From assembly GCF_900129775.1 (NCBI RefSeq), contig NZ_FQWV01000006.1:124001-188000 (forward strand): a stretch of DNA of 64,000 nt. Direction: 5' to 3'. Shown here one piece after another: positions 43,777 through 53,754 of the stretch (positions are counted from its first letter, which is position 1; every line of letters begins with the position of its first letter). This stretch comes from Halobaculum gomorrense. GTDB taxonomy: Archaea > Halobacteriota > Halobacteria > Halobacteriales > Haloferacaceae. The notes beneath the pieces are model-generated. The model saw nothing but the letters and a program-made list of their open reading frames with translations, made no database searches and was not told the DNA's origin. The position numbers and the translations under genes are program-made.

Positions 43777-44411
43777 ACGGGCACCTCCACGGACGGCCCC
43801 ATCGTCGTCTTGACGTAGATGCCGTCGATGTTGAGCGGCCCCTTCTCGAGGTCCGCCTCCAGTCGGCGGACGATCACGTCGATGTTGTCGGCGATCTCGT
43901 CGGCCGTCATATCCTCGGCGCCGACGCGCGTGTGGAACGTGCGGCGGTCGCGCGAGCGAATCTGGACGGTGTTTTTCATGCGGTTGACGGTTTCGACGAC
44001 GTCGTCGTCGGGCTGGAGCGGCGTCGGCATCTTGCCGCGCGGCCCCAGGATGCGTCCGAGGTTGGACGCGACGTCCTGCATCATATCGGCCTCGGCGATG
44101 AAGAAGTCGGTCTCATCGGCGAGGTCCTTGGCGTCGTTCTCTTCGGATGCGAGATCCGAGAGGTCGTCGCCTGACAGGACGTCGTCTGCGACGTCTTCCG
44201 CGCGGAGGGCGGTCTCGCCCTCCGCAATGACGACGATCTGTGTCTCCTGGCCGGTGCCGGCCGGGAGCACGACTTCGTCGTCAACTCGATTCGACGGGTC
44301 GTTGAGGTCCAAGTCCCGGAGATTGATCGCCAAATCCACGGTCTCGCGGAAGTTGCGAGCGGGGGCGGTCTCCAGTGCTTGGGATACTGCGTCCTCGATT
44401 GAATCTGCCAT
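43773..44411 (-). CDS. rpl1: Ribosomal protein L1
   Basis: A 212-residue L1, the protein of the mobile L1 stalk next to the E site, and in archaea also a translational repressor of its own operon. Motifs: [60 protein letters not shown] and VEVPV at the end. A strong Shine-Dalgarno GGAGGTG at 44416-44422, four bases before the ATG, is unusual here because most nearby genes are leaderless; it overlaps the base of a hairpin resembling the L1 site. Confidence 0.96.
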   Translation of the reverse strand: MADSIEDAVSQALETAPARNFRETVDLAINLRDLDLNDPSNRVDDEVVLPAGTGQETQIVVIAEGETALRAEDVADDVLSGDDLSDLASEENDAKDLADETDFFIAEADMMQDVASNLGRILGPRGKMPTPLQPDDDVVETVNRMKNTVQIRSRDRRTFHTRVGAEDMTADEIADNIDVIVRRLEADLEKGPLNIDGIYVKTTMGPSVEVPV

Positions 44412-44505
44412 TTTTCACCTCCGTAGTACGCAGGAATGCTCCTACGGGTCAGTGAAACAGGCGTACGCCTGTCTCACCGTTGAATCCGCCCACGCGACAC
44501 TTAAG
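44412..44505 (-). promoter_or_regulatory. Leader and promoter of the L1-L10-L12 operon
   Basis: On the minus strand a TATA-like CTTAAG (44500-44505) would start transcription near 44475, giving a leader of about 65 nt; a 74-nt leader is reported for the Halobacterium operon. The leader begins with an inverted repeat at 44452-44477 whose core ACAGGCGTACGCCTGT (44457-44472) is a perfect palindrome. A second hairpin at 44421-44447 pairs CCGTA with TACGG and, after a 3' bulge, GGA with TCC. This asymmetric internal loop resembles the L1 binding site. Its base overlaps the Shine-Dalgarno. Confidence 0.65.
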
Positions 44506-44694
44506 ACCGTCGAAGGGCCGTCCCCCACGGTTGGGAGTGACACGGCGCGCCGCTCGCCGACGGAGAACCGTACCCACGCTGTCGACGATCCTCACGCGGT
44601 CGCTGCCCCCACGCGGTCACTGCGGCTGGGCGGTCGAGGCGTCGCGCCGGCCGGCGAGTATCGGCGGCCGGCGTGCGAGAAGTGGAACCGGTGG

Positions 44695-45183
44695 TTACGC
44701 CGCGGCTTCGTCGGCAAGCACGTCGTCGTACTCGCCGGCGTCGACGCGGTCGTCGAACGTGCGGGCGTCCTCGCCGTCGATGGTGACGCCCAGCGACGCA
44801 CAGGTGCCGCCGACCTCCTTGGCGGCGGCCTTCACGTCGTACGCGAGCAGGTCGGACAGCTTCTGCTCGGCGACTTTCTTCACCTGTTCGACGGACATGT
44901 CGGCGACGAAGTCATTCTGGGGCTCGCCCGAGCCCGTCTCGAAGCCGACCTCGTCTTTGATCAGCTCCGCCGTCGGCGGGACGCCGACCTCGATGCTGAA
45001 GGAGCCGTCGTCGTCGTACTCGACTGTGACGGGCACTTCCATGCCGTCGAAGGCGGCGGTCTGGTCGTTGATCTCCGAGACGACCGCCTGCACGTCGACC
45101 GGCGTCGGACCGAGCTCGGGACCGAGCGGCGGGCCGGGATTGGCCTGGCCGCCGGGAACGAGCACTTCGATGGTTCCAGCCAT
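44695..45183 (-). CDS. rpl11: Ribosomal protein L11
   Basis: A 162-residue L11, which binds the GTPase-associated region of 23S rRNA. It has the Pro-rich N-terminal GGQANPGPPLGPELGPTPVD and the C-terminal RNA-binding domain (LLAYDVKAAAKEVGGTCASL and VTIDGEDARTFDD). The gene is separate from L1-L10-L12, 283 bp upstream, with its own TATA-like CCTTAAAC at 45207-45214 and a probably leaderless ATG at 45183. This split arrangement matches Halobacterium. Confidence 0.95.
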   Translation of the reverse strand: MAGTIEVLVPGGQANPGPPLGPELGPTPVDVQAVVSEINDQTAAFDGMEVPVTVEYDDDGSFSIEVGVPPTAELIKDEVGFETGSGEPQNDFVADMSVEQVKKVAEQKLSDLLAYDVKAAAKEVGGTCASLGVTIDGEDARTFDDRVDAGEYDDVLADEAAA

Positions 45184-45334
45184 GCTTTCGGATTCCCCGT
45201 CGCGTCGTTTAAGGATTGTCTTTGCGACCGATCCCGGCGGTTGCGTGCGTGTGATCGGCTCGCAACCCGGTTTGGGGTCACGGTCCGGTTCGGGATCACA
45301 GGGCCTTATCCCCCACGGCGACGCCGTCCAACCA

Positions 45335-46330
<996 letters not shown>

Positions 46331-46427
46331 GCCGTCCCGAGGCCGGTCCGACGCCGCGCGAGCACGCGTCGGCGCGCCGAGCGCCCGCAGGCGGTACGGT
46401 TTTCCCCGAGCACGACGGCCACCCGCC

Positions 46428-47495
46428 ATGGAGACCGAGTCGCTCGTCGAGACGCTGGAGGCGGCGGGGCTCTCACCGTATCAGGCCGAGGCGTACGTCG
46501 CGCTGTTGGAGTTGGGGACGGCGTCGGCGACCGACGTGGCGGACGCGAGCGGCGTGCCCGCGCCGCGCATCTACGACGTGTTACGGACGCTGGAGGAGTT
46601 AGACTATATCGAGACCTACGAGGCGGAGTCGCTGCGGGCTCGCGCCCACAGCCCGTCGGTGGTGCTCGACGACCTACGGAATCGAGCCGAGCGACTCGAA
46701 TCGGCCGCCGAGGAGGTAGAACAGCGGTGGGAGCAGCCGGAGTTGGAGGCCGGCGGCGCGAGCATCGTCACGCGCTTTCGGACCGTCATCGAGCGCGCAG
46801 AGGCGTTCATCACGGATGCGAACCACCAGATCCTGCTGTCGACGACGACGGGGAACCTCCGTCGGCTCGCGCCGTCCCTCCGGGACGCCGTCGACCGTGG
46901 CGTCTCCGTGCGCGTGTCGGTCCACACCGACGAGGACGAGGCGCCGCCTGACCTCGACCTCTTCGAGGGCACGTGCATCGAGGCGCGCCACCGACCGCTG
47001 GCCGCGCCGTTCGTCGCGCTCGCGGACCGTCGGCAGGCGTCGTTCGCCCATCACCCCGACTCCTACGACCGCTACGGCGTGCTCGTCAACGACCGGACGC
47101 ACACGTACGTGTTCTACTGGTACTTCCTCACCACGCTGTGGGAGCCGTGGGAGACGGTGTACGACGCCACCGGCGAGGGGCTCCCGATCGAGTACTTCGA
47201 CGTACGCCACCTCGTCCGCGACCTTCGGGCGATCGGCTGGGAGGACGCCCCTATCACGCTCCGAGTCGAGGGATACGACACCAAGACCGGGGAGGAGTCC
47301 ACCGTCGTGGGAACCGTCGTCGACGTACGCGTCCCGTTCGCCTCCGAATCAGACACCGGGTACGAGCTGGCCGGGCAGGTGACCGTCGACCTCGACGTCG
47401 ACGGCGAACACGTCAGCGTCGGCGGGTGGGGCGCGATTGTCGAGGATATCGAGGGAACGAGACTCACGATCGTCGACGCGCCGCCGCTCGATTGA
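46428..47495 (+). CDS. TrmB-family sugar-responsive transcriptional regulator
   Basis: A 355-residue TrmB-type regulator. Residues 1-75 are a winged helix (SPYQAEAYVALLELGTASAT, then VPAPRIYDVLRTLEELDYIE). Residues about 110-355 form the C-terminal effector domain (RVTVRV-type, FITDANHQILLSTTTGNLRR, and late beta strands). Archaeal TrmB proteins bind sugars and switch transport and glycolytic genes on or off. Its position just before the ABC importer suggests local control; likely sites are the shared elements at 49162 and 54951. TATA-like GGTTTTCC near 46397. Confidence 0.85.
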   Translation: METESLVETLEAAGLSPYQAEAYVALLELGTASATDVADASGVPAPRIYDVLRTLEELDYIETYEAESLRARAHSPSVVLDDLRNRAERLESAAEEVEQRWEQPELEAGGASIVTRFRTVIERAEAFITDANHQILLSTTTGNLRRLAPSLRDAVDRGVSVRVSVHTDEDEAPPDLDLFEGTCIEARHRPLAAPFVALADRRQASFAHHPDSYDRYGVLVNDRTHTYVFYWYFLTTLWEPWETVYDATGEGLPIEYFDVRHLVRDLRAIGWEDAPITLRVEGYDTKTGEESTVVGTVVDVRVPFASESDTGYELAGQVTVDLDVDGEHVSVGGWGAIVEDIEGTRLTIVDAPPLD

Positions 47496-47560
47496 TCGCC
47501 CGTCATTCGCCCGACAGAGGGGAAGGATTCTCAAATGTTGACTGACAGGACGGACCCAAT

Positions 47561-47601
47561 ATAATTAACAACAGCCGTTGTAAAACCCATAGCCTATATT
47601 A
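47561..47601 (+). promoter_or_regulatory. Promoter and possible operator of the ABC transporter operon
   Basis: A TATA-like CCTATATTA (47593-47601) lies 25-33 bp before the ATG at 47626 and overlaps the upstream ATG at 47602, which argues against that start. Upstream is a second AT-rich stretch (TATAATTAA, 47561-47569) and an inverted repeat ACAAC-AGCC-GTTGT (47568-47581), whose right half GTTGTAAAAC resembles the shared element before the downstream sugar genes. It is a candidate site for the TrmB regulator encoded just upstream. Confidence 0.45.
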
Positions 47602-47625
47602 ATGATTGTTCCCTATGCCAGCGTG

Positions 47626-49131
47626 ATGTCTGACGACAACACACGGAACGGCGTGGCGCGGCGCGAGTACCTCGCCGCAGCTGGCGGCGCCGGTGCGACT
47701 CTGGGGCTGGCGGGCTGCATGGGGGGAGGCAGTGGAAACGGCGACGGTAGCGGAGCGGACACCGCGACCGGGACGCCGATCGACACGGCCGCGCCCGAGG
47801 AGGAGATCACGATCCAGGTGGCGGCGGACTCGAACTTCGCCAACTCTCAGGAGGCGATCATGAAGACGCTCCGGGAGGACGGCGGCCTCCCGGACAATAT
47901 CACCGTCGAGTTCCTCGCGGGGTCGTTCACGACGGGCGACCGCCGCTCGAAGTACCAGCAGATCCTCTCGGCGGGGCAGCAGAAGCCCACCGTCTTCATG
48001 ATGGACAACGGGTGGACGATCCCGTTCATCGCCCGGGGGCAGCTCGCGAACCTCAGCAAGGTACTGCCCGGGTCGATCACGGAGACAGTGAAACAGGACT
48101 ACCTCGACAACATGGTCGCCACCGCACAGGGGCAGAACGGCGACCTCTACGGTATCCCGCTGTTCGCGGACTTCCCGACCATCCAGTACCGCAAGGACCT
48201 GATGCGGCAGGCCGGTTACTCGGACGCCGAGTTCGACAAGTGGGCGACCGAGCCGATGACGTGGACTCGGTTCTCGGAGGTCGTGAAGAAGACCATGGAC
48301 GCCACCGGTAAGACCGGATTCAACTGGCAGGGCGCCGCCTACGAGGGCCTGTCCTGCTGTGACTTCATCGAGTTCATGGGCTCGCACGGCGGGTCGTACT
48401 TCGGCACGTTCGACAACTACTTCGGCCCCATCGGCGAGCGGCCGGTCACGGTCGACAGCGAGAACGTGATCAACGCGGTCCGAATGATGCGCTCGTTCAT
48501 CTACGGACCGGGCAACGACCCCGCGGCGCTCGACGGGATCAAGGACATCTCGCCGGACGCGGTCGTCCAGTACAAAGAGGAGTCCTCGCGCAAGCCGTTC
48601 ACAAACGGCGACGTGATCGCCCTGCGCAACTGGCCGTACTCGATCAACATCAACGCCGCCGAGGACGTCTTCGGAGAGGACCTTGGCGTGATGCCGATCC
48701 CGTACGCCGTGAGCCAGAGCGACTCCGAGTACGAGACCATCGGCGGGAGCACGTCGGCGCTGGGCGGGTGGCACCTCACCCTCAACCCGAACGCGACGGA
48801 CACGCGCAAGCAGGCCGCCGTCCAGCTGTTCAAAGCGCTCCAGACCGACGAGGTTCGCATCAAGATGTTCGAGATCGGCGGGTGGATCCCCCCGATCCCG
48901 GACCTCATCGCCACCGAACGCACGCGCCAGCTCAAGCCCATCGGCCGGTACGTCGACTCGCTCAAGGTCGCCGGCGAGAACGCGCTCCCGCGGCCGGTCA
49001 CGGTCGTCTGGCCCCAGGAGTCGACGCAGATCGCAAGCGAGGTCAACGCCAGCATCCGCCAGCAGAAGACCCCGAAGAAGGCGATGACCGACCTGAAGAA
49101 GTCGCTGGAGTCGATCGAGAGCCAGGTCTGA
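47626..49131 (+). CDS. ABC sugar importer, lipoprotein substrate-binding protein
   Basis: A 501-residue extracellular solute-binding protein of family 1. The N-terminus has a twin-Arg start (VARREYLAAAGG) and lipobox LGLAGC with Cys31, so it is a Tat-exported, lipid-anchored protein typical of haloarchaea, followed by a Gly/Ser linker. The body resembles maltose/glycerol-phosphate-type binding proteins (AGQQKPTVFMMDNGWTIPFI, GQNGDLYGIPLFADFPTIQY). It delivers a sugar or polyol to the permeases encoded next. The ATG at 47626, not 47602, because the latter sits inside the TATA element. Confidence 0.92.
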   Translation: MSDDNTRNGVARREYLAAAGGAGATLGLAGCMGGGSGNGDGSGADTATGTPIDTAAPEEEITIQVAADSNFANSQEAIMKTLREDGGLPDNITVEFLAGSFTTGDRRSKYQQILSAGQQKPTVFMMDNGWTIPFIARGQLANLSKVLPGSITETVKQDYLDNMVATAQGQNGDLYGIPLFADFPTIQYRKDLMRQAGYSDAEFDKWATEPMTWTRFSEVVKKTMDATGKTGFNWQGAAYEGLSCCDFIEFMGSHGGSYFGTFDNYFGPIGERPVTVDSENVINAVRMMRSFIYGPGNDPAALDGIKDISPDAVVQYKEESSRKPFTNGDVIALRNWPYSININAAEDVFGEDLGVMPIPYAVSQSDSEYETIGGSTSALGGWHLTLNPNATDTRKQAAVQLFKALQTDEVRIKMFEIGGWIPPIPDLIATERTRQLKPIGRYVDSLKVAGENALPRPVTVVWPQESTQIASEVNASIRQQKTPKKAMTDLKKSLESIESQV

Positions 49132-49149
49132 GACGGCGGCACGACAGAA

Positions 49150-49168
49150 TTATATATTCAATGTACAA
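49150..49168 (+). promoter_or_regulatory. Internal promoter-like AT-rich element before the permease genes
   Basis: The 52-bp gap between the binding-protein and permease genes is AT-rich, with TTATATATT (49150-49158) about 30 bp before the permease ATG and TGTACAA at 49162-49168 between TATA and start. The same heptamer occurs at the same kind of position before the isomerase gene (54951-54957), suggesting a common operator. Confidence 0.4.
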
Positions 49169-49183
49169 TCGTTACCAAGTGTC

Positions 49184-50191
49184 ATGAGCACTGAACAACC
49201 GACGGGAAGCGCTCCTCGGCGCGAGCGGTCGGGGCCGTACGTGGCCGTCGTCCGGTGGATGGAGAACCTCTCGGAGACCCAGTACGCGTATCTCCTCTTG
49301 ACGCCGGCGTTCCTGTTGCTGGGGGCGATCGCGTTCTGGCCACTGGTGTCGACGTTCCAGCTCTCGCTGTTCGCCGACAGCCTCGGACAGGCGAGCGTCG
49401 GGGAGTTCATCGGCCTGGGCAACTACGTCGCGATCCTCACCGGCGAACGGACGGCGCTGTTGCCGTCGCCGTTCCTGCCGCAGTCGCTCACGGTGGGCGC
49501 GATGTTCAACAGCGCGCTCGCCGTGACGGTGGTGTTCACGGTCATCAGCGTGTTCTTCGAGACGATCATCGGGTTCGTGCAGGCGCTGGTGCTCGACCAG
49601 AACTTCCGCGGACGCCGGTGGGTCCGCGTAGCGATCATCCTGCCGTGGGCGATCCCGATCGTCGTCCAGGGGATGATCTTCTTCTTGATGTTCCAGCCGA
49701 ACCTCGGCTTCCTCGTCGGCACCTCCGACAACCCCGCGTTCCTGAACCAGATCGGGCTGCTGACGACGACGCCGCTGGCGAACGCCCAGGACGCCACGAT
49801 GATCGTGATCGTCGCCGACGTGTGGAAGACGACGGCGTTCATGGCGCTGCTCATCCTCGCGGGGATGCAGTCGATCGACCGGAGCCTCTACGACGTGGCG
49901 AAGGTCGCGGGCGCCTCGCCGTGGCAGCGGTTCAAGTACATCACCTTCCCGATCATCCTGCCGACGGTGATGGTGGCGATGCTGTTCCGGACGATCCAGG
50001 CGATGCGCATCTACGGACTCATCGAGACCGTAGCGGGGTGTACGACGGTGCCTTCGCTGTCGTGTCTCGTGATCACGACGTTCAACAACCGGATGCTCGG
50101 TTCGTCGGCGACGGTCGCGTTCATCACCGCGGCCATCATCGCCGCGATCGTCTCGGTGTACATCGTTGGCTACGCCCGTGGTGACGTATGA
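49184..50191 (+). CDS. ABC sugar importer, permease 1 (MalF-like)
   Basis: A 335-residue CUT1-type permease with six to seven membrane helices. The cytoplasmic EAA loop, which contacts the ATPase, is SLYDVAKVAGASPWQRFKYI. Other features: YAYLLLTPAFLLLGAIAFWP, then VAIILPWAIPIVVQGMIFFL. The ATG at 49184 follows a possible internal promoter. The end overlaps permease 2 by four bases. Confidence 0.92.
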   Translation: MSTEQPTGSAPRRERSGPYVAVVRWMENLSETQYAYLLLTPAFLLLGAIAFWPLVSTFQLSLFADSLGQASVGEFIGLGNYVAILTGERTALLPSPFLPQSLTVGAMFNSALAVTVVFTVISVFFETIIGFVQALVLDQNFRGRRWVRVAIILPWAIPIVVQGMIFFLMFQPNLGFLVGTSDNPAFLNQIGLLTTTPLANAQDATMIVIVADVWKTTAFMALLILAGMQSIDRSLYDVAKVAGASPWQRFKYITFPIILPTVMVAMLFRTIQAMRIYGLIETVAGCTTVPSLSCLVITTFNNRMLGSSATVAFITAAIIAAIVSVYIVGYARGDV

Positions 50192-51126
50192 ACGACGACA
50201 CGACGCGCCCGGACGGCGGCGTCCAGACCGAGCCCGAACTGAAACGAGGGCCGTTCCAGCGGTGGATCAACAGGTCGATCGACGACCCCGAGCGGGCGTA
50301 CCGCGCGATGTTCTACGTCGCGACCGGGTTCTTCCTGGTCACGACGCTGTTCCCGTTCTACTTCCTACTGGTGCTGGCAGTGACGCCGGAGGCTGCGGGG
50401 CTTCAGTTGGTCCCGGCCGCATTTGACTTCGGCGTCTTCCTGGACGTGTTCCGCCAGATCAACTTCCTGCGGTACATGTTCAACAGCCTCGTGCTGGCGC
50501 TGACGACGACGGCGATCGTGTTGCTGCTGTCGAGCCTCGCTGGATACGTGTTCGGTCGGCTGGAGTTCCCCGGCCGGACGCCGCTGATGTTGCTCGTGCT
50601 CGCGATCAGCTACTTCCCGCCGGCGGCGTTCTTCGTCCCGCTGTACCAGCTGTTCACAGGGAACGTGATCCAGGGGCTGGTGCTGTACAACACGCCGGGA
50701 GCGATGATCCTCCCGTTCAGCTCGCTGTTCATGCCCCTGTCGATCTTCATTCTCACCACCTTCTACGGACAGATCCCAGACGGGCTGGAGGACGCCGCGC
50801 GGGTCGAAGGGACGACCAGACTCGGTGCGCTGTTCCGGGTCATCGTTCCCCTGTCGGCGCCGGGAGTGGCGACAGCGGGCGTGCTGACGTTCATCGCGGT
50901 GTACAACGAGTTCTTCTTCAGCCAGCTGATGAACAACGGCCAGCCCGAGAACTGGGCACCCATCGTGGGCGGACTGCTCCAACTGCAGCGTGCGGGGCAG
51001 TTCCAGGTCACCTACGGCATCATGGCCGCGGGCAGCATCATCGCCGTGGTGCCGGTGGCGATCCTCGTGGTCGTCGCGCAAGAGAAGATCGTGAGCGGGC
51101 TGACTGCGGGCGCACTCAAGGAGTAA
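50188..51126 (+). CDS. ABC sugar importer, permease 2 (MalG-like)
   Basis: A 312-residue CUT1-type permease that forms the channel with permease 1. The EAA loop is GLEDAARVEGTTRLGALFRV. It has about six helices (FFLVTTLFPFYFLLVLAV, MLLVLAISYFPPAAFFVPLY, VPVAILVVVAQEKIVSGLTA). A translationally coupled ATGA start follows permease 1. The ATPase gene starts four bases later. Confidence 0.92.
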   Translation: MNDDTTRPDGGVQTEPELKRGPFQRWINRSIDDPERAYRAMFYVATGFFLVTTLFPFYFLLVLAVTPEAAGLQLVPAAFDFGVFLDVFRQINFLRYMFNSLVLALTTTAIVLLLSSLAGYVFGRLEFPGRTPLMLLVLAISYFPPAAFFVPLYQLFTGNVIQGLVLYNTPGAMILPFSSLFMPLSIFILTTFYGQIPDGLEDAARVEGTTRLGALFRVIVPLSAPGVATAGVLTFIAVYNEFFFSQLMNNGQPENWAPIVGGLLQLQRAGQFQVTYGIMAAGSIIAVVPVAILVVVAQEKIVSGLTAGALKE

Positions 51127-51130
51127 GACA

Positions 51131-52309
51131 ATGGCACGAGTTCAACTCACAGACGTGACGAAACGGTACGAGGACGTGACCGCTGTCGAGGAGATGAACC
51201 TCGACATCAAGGACGGCGAGTTCATCACGCTCGTCGGTCCGTCCGGGTGCGGGAAGTCCACGACGATGGAGATGATCGCCGGCCTGACCTCTCCCAGCGA
51301 CGGGACGGTGATGATCGGCGATCGGGACGTGACGACGCTTCCTCCGAAGGACCGGGGCATCTCGATGGTGTTCCAGAACATCGCCCTGTTCCCGCACATG
51401 GACGTGTACGACAACATCTCCTTCGGGCTGCGCCTGCGGGACTACGAGAAAGCGGAGATCGACCGCCGCGTCGACGACGCCGCCGGCATCGTCCAGATGG
51501 AGGGGATGCTCGACCGCATGCCCGACGAGATGTCGGGCGGGCAGCGACAACGCATCGCCATCGCCCGCGCCATCGTCCGCGAGCCCGAGGTGTTCCTGAT
51601 GGACGAGCCGCTGGCGAACCTCGACGCGAAGCTGCGCGTCCACATGCGCACCGAGCTCCAGCGGCTCCACAAGGAGCTGGAGACGACCATCATCTACGTC
51701 ACACACGACCAGGCGGAGGCGATGACGATGTCCGACCGGATCGCCGTCCTCAACGAGGGCGAACTCCAGCAGTTCGCCGCGCCGCTGACTTGCTACAACG
51801 AGCCCAGGAACGAGTTCGTCGCCGGGTTCATCGGATCCCCGGCAATGAACTTCACGAACGGGGACCTGACCGGGTCGGGGTTCTCCTCGGCCCACTACGA
51901 CGTCACTTTCCCGACGGAGGGCGTCGGGATCTCCCCCGGGACGCCGGTGACGCTCGGCGTCCGGCCGGAAGACGTCTACCCGGAGGAGACTCTCGACGAC
52001 GCCGCGGATCCGACGGAGCTGATCGACGCCGAGGTCGACGTCCTCGAGCCGATGGGCGACGAGATCTTCGTCTACCTCATGCTCGCGGAGGACACCGAGT
52101 CCGGCATGGGCGGCGACGTGAGCGGCGACGACACCCTCCTGATGAGCGTCTCGCCCGACAGCACGCTCGAGGAGGGGGATCTCATCAACGTGGCGCTCGA
52201 CCGCGCGAAGATCCACCTCTTCGACGACGACACCGGAGAGGCGCTCGTCCACGGGGTCGCACGGGCCACGGGCGCGTCCGCCGACGCGACCGGAGAGGAG
52301 GCCGAGTAG
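51131..52309 (+). CDS. ABC sugar importer ATPase (MalK/UgpC-like)
   Basis: A 392-residue ATPase of the CUT1 type. Walker A GPSGCGKST near residue 36, signature MSGGQRQRIAIARAI, Walker B VFLMDEPLANLD and the switch His in VTHDQAEAM are all intact. A C-terminal TOBE/regulatory domain (about 240-370) is present, with an acidic insert. It energises the two permeases encoded upstream. The end is Ala/Glu-rich. The start is ATG after a 4-bp gap. Confidence 0.94.
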   Translation: MARVQLTDVTKRYEDVTAVEEMNLDIKDGEFITLVGPSGCGKSTTMEMIAGLTSPSDGTVMIGDRDVTTLPPKDRGISMVFQNIALFPHMDVYDNISFGLRLRDYEKAEIDRRVDDAAGIVQMEGMLDRMPDEMSGGQRQRIAIARAIVREPEVFLMDEPLANLDAKLRVHMRTELQRLHKELETTIIYVTHDQAEAMTMSDRIAVLNEGELQQFAAPLTCYNEPRNEFVAGFIGSPAMNFTNGDLTGSGFSSAHYDVTFPTEGVGISPGTPVTLGVRPEDVYPEETLDDAADPTELIDAEVDVLEPMGDEIFVYLMLAEDTESGMGGDVSGDDTLLMSVSPDSTLEEGDLINVALDRAKIHLFDDDTGEALVHGVARATGASADATGEEAE

Positions 52310-52310
52310 G

Positions 52311-52505
52311 ATGGTCGAGACCCTGTACCTCCTCGCGGTGGCGCTGCTGTTCATCCCGTGGGCGTACGGGCTGTACGCGCTGGCGCGCGACGGCAAGAAC
52401 CGTCTGCTTCCGCTCGCGCGCCGGTACCTCCGCGGCCGCCGCCGGCTCAAGCGACAGTCGGAGGCGGATGCCGAGCGCGAGGAACAGGAACGACAACTAT
52501 ACTGA
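52311..52505 (+). CDS. Small single-span membrane protein in the sugar operon
   Basis: A 64-residue protein one base after the ATPase stop. It has one membrane helix, TLYLLAVALLFIPWAYGLYA, then a strongly basic segment (RRYLRGRRRLKRQ) and an acidic tail (EADAEREEQERQLY). The positive-inside rule puts the C-terminus in the cytoplasm. It may be an accessory to the transporter; no family recognised. Confidence 0.65.
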   Translation: MVETLYLLAVALLFIPWAYGLYALARDGKNRLLPLARRYLRGRRRLKRQSEADAEREEQERQLY

Positions 52506-52571
52506 CTCCCCCCTCTTCCGTCCGACCATGACGTGTTACTCGATCCCGAGTAGTATCCCCGAGGTGCGACG

Positions 52572-53654
52572 ATGACGCTCGTCGACGGGTTCGATCCATC
52601 CGGCGTTCGCGTCGGCATCGTGGGGCTCGGCGGCATCGGCCACCACCACGCAGAGCGCCTCGAATCACTCGGCGCGGACCTGGTCGGGGGGATGGACGTC
52701 GACGCCGGCGCCCGCGAGCGCTTCGTCCACGAGTTCGACGCGCACGCGTTCGAGGACGCCGGCGAGCTGTACGACATGGTCGACGCCGTGCTCCTCACGA
52801 CGCCGAACCGGTTCCACGAAGAGTACGCCGTCTCCGCGCTGGAGTGGGGGCTCGACGTGCTCCTCGAGAAGCCGCTGGCGCACACGCTGGAGTCGGCCGA
52901 ACGCATCGCCGACGCCGCTCGCGAGGCCGACGGGATCTGCATGGTCGGCTTCAACAACCGCTTCGCTGCGCCGGTAGAGGTGCTGAAACACTACCAGGGC
53001 GAGGGCCGTTTCGGGGACGTTCGCCACGTTGAGGCGAACTACGTGCGCCGCCGGGGGGTGCCCGGCCGCGGATCGTGGTTCACGACGAAGGACGTCTCCG
53101 GCGGCGGCAGCCTCATCGACATCGGCGTCCACGCGATCGACCTCGCGCTGTACTTCCTCGACTTCCCGGACGTCGTGGAGGTCTCCGGCGTCGCGCGCTC
53201 GGAGTTCGGCGGCCGCGACGACTACACCTACATCGACATGTGGGGCGACGACTCCGGCCCCGAGGACTTCGACGTGGACGACTCCGTCTCGGCGTTCATC
53301 CGGACCGCAGACGGCGCCACCGTCTCGCTGGAGGCCGCGTGGGCGACGAACCGCCCCGAGAACAACGACTTCTTCGTCCGCGGGACGGAGGCGGGCGCGC
53401 ACTTCGACCGCGGCAGCGGCGACCTCACGCTCTTCGAGAACGGCGTCGGCGGCGGCCACCACCTCACCGACACCGACGTCGACACCCGCGACATCGACAC
53501 CCACCGCGCCGAGCAGGCGGCCTTCCTCCAAGCGGTGGAGACTGGCGAGGCACCCACGCGCAACACCGTCGAACAGGCGCTGACGGTCCAGCGCGTCATC
53601 GACGGGATCTACCGCTGCACTGAAACCGGGCGGGCGGTCCGCCTCGACGAGTAA
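52572..53654 (+). CDS. Gfo/Idh/MocA family dehydrogenase
   Basis: A 360-residue NAD(P)-dependent oxidoreductase. The Rossmann motif VGIVGLGGIGHHHAERLE, the catalytic Lys of LLEKPLAHTLE, and the His of LIDIGVHAIDLALYF are intact. These enzymes oxidise a hydroxyl of a sugar, inositol or sugar acid. The second Gfo/Idh/MocA gene at 55942 and the TIM barrel at 54967 suggest a pathway of the type oxidise-isomerise-oxidise. The ATG at 52572 is preceded by 66 bp without a gene. Confidence 0.9.
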   Translation: MTLVDGFDPSGVRVGIVGLGGIGHHHAERLESLGADLVGGMDVDAGARERFVHEFDAHAFEDAGELYDMVDAVLLTTPNRFHEEYAVSALEWGLDVLLEKPLAHTLESAERIADAAREADGICMVGFNNRFAAPVEVLKHYQGEGRFGDVRHVEANYVRRRGVPGRGSWFTTKDVSGGGSLIDIGVHAIDLALYFLDFPDVVEVSGVARSEFGGRDDYTYIDMWGDDSGPEDFDVDDSVSAFIRTADGATVSLEAAWATNRPENNDFFVRGTEAGAHFDRGSGDLTLFENGVGGGHHLTDTDVDTRDIDTHRAEQAAFLQAVETGEAPTRNTVEQALTVQRVIDGIYRCTETGRAVRLDE

Positions 53655-53754
53655 CGCGGGCTCTGGGACGCGGGCTCCGAACCCGACTTCACACCCGACC
53701 CGGGCTCCGTGCGAGCCGTCCCGTTTTTCTCCCGTCGGTCGCAACGCGAGGGCG

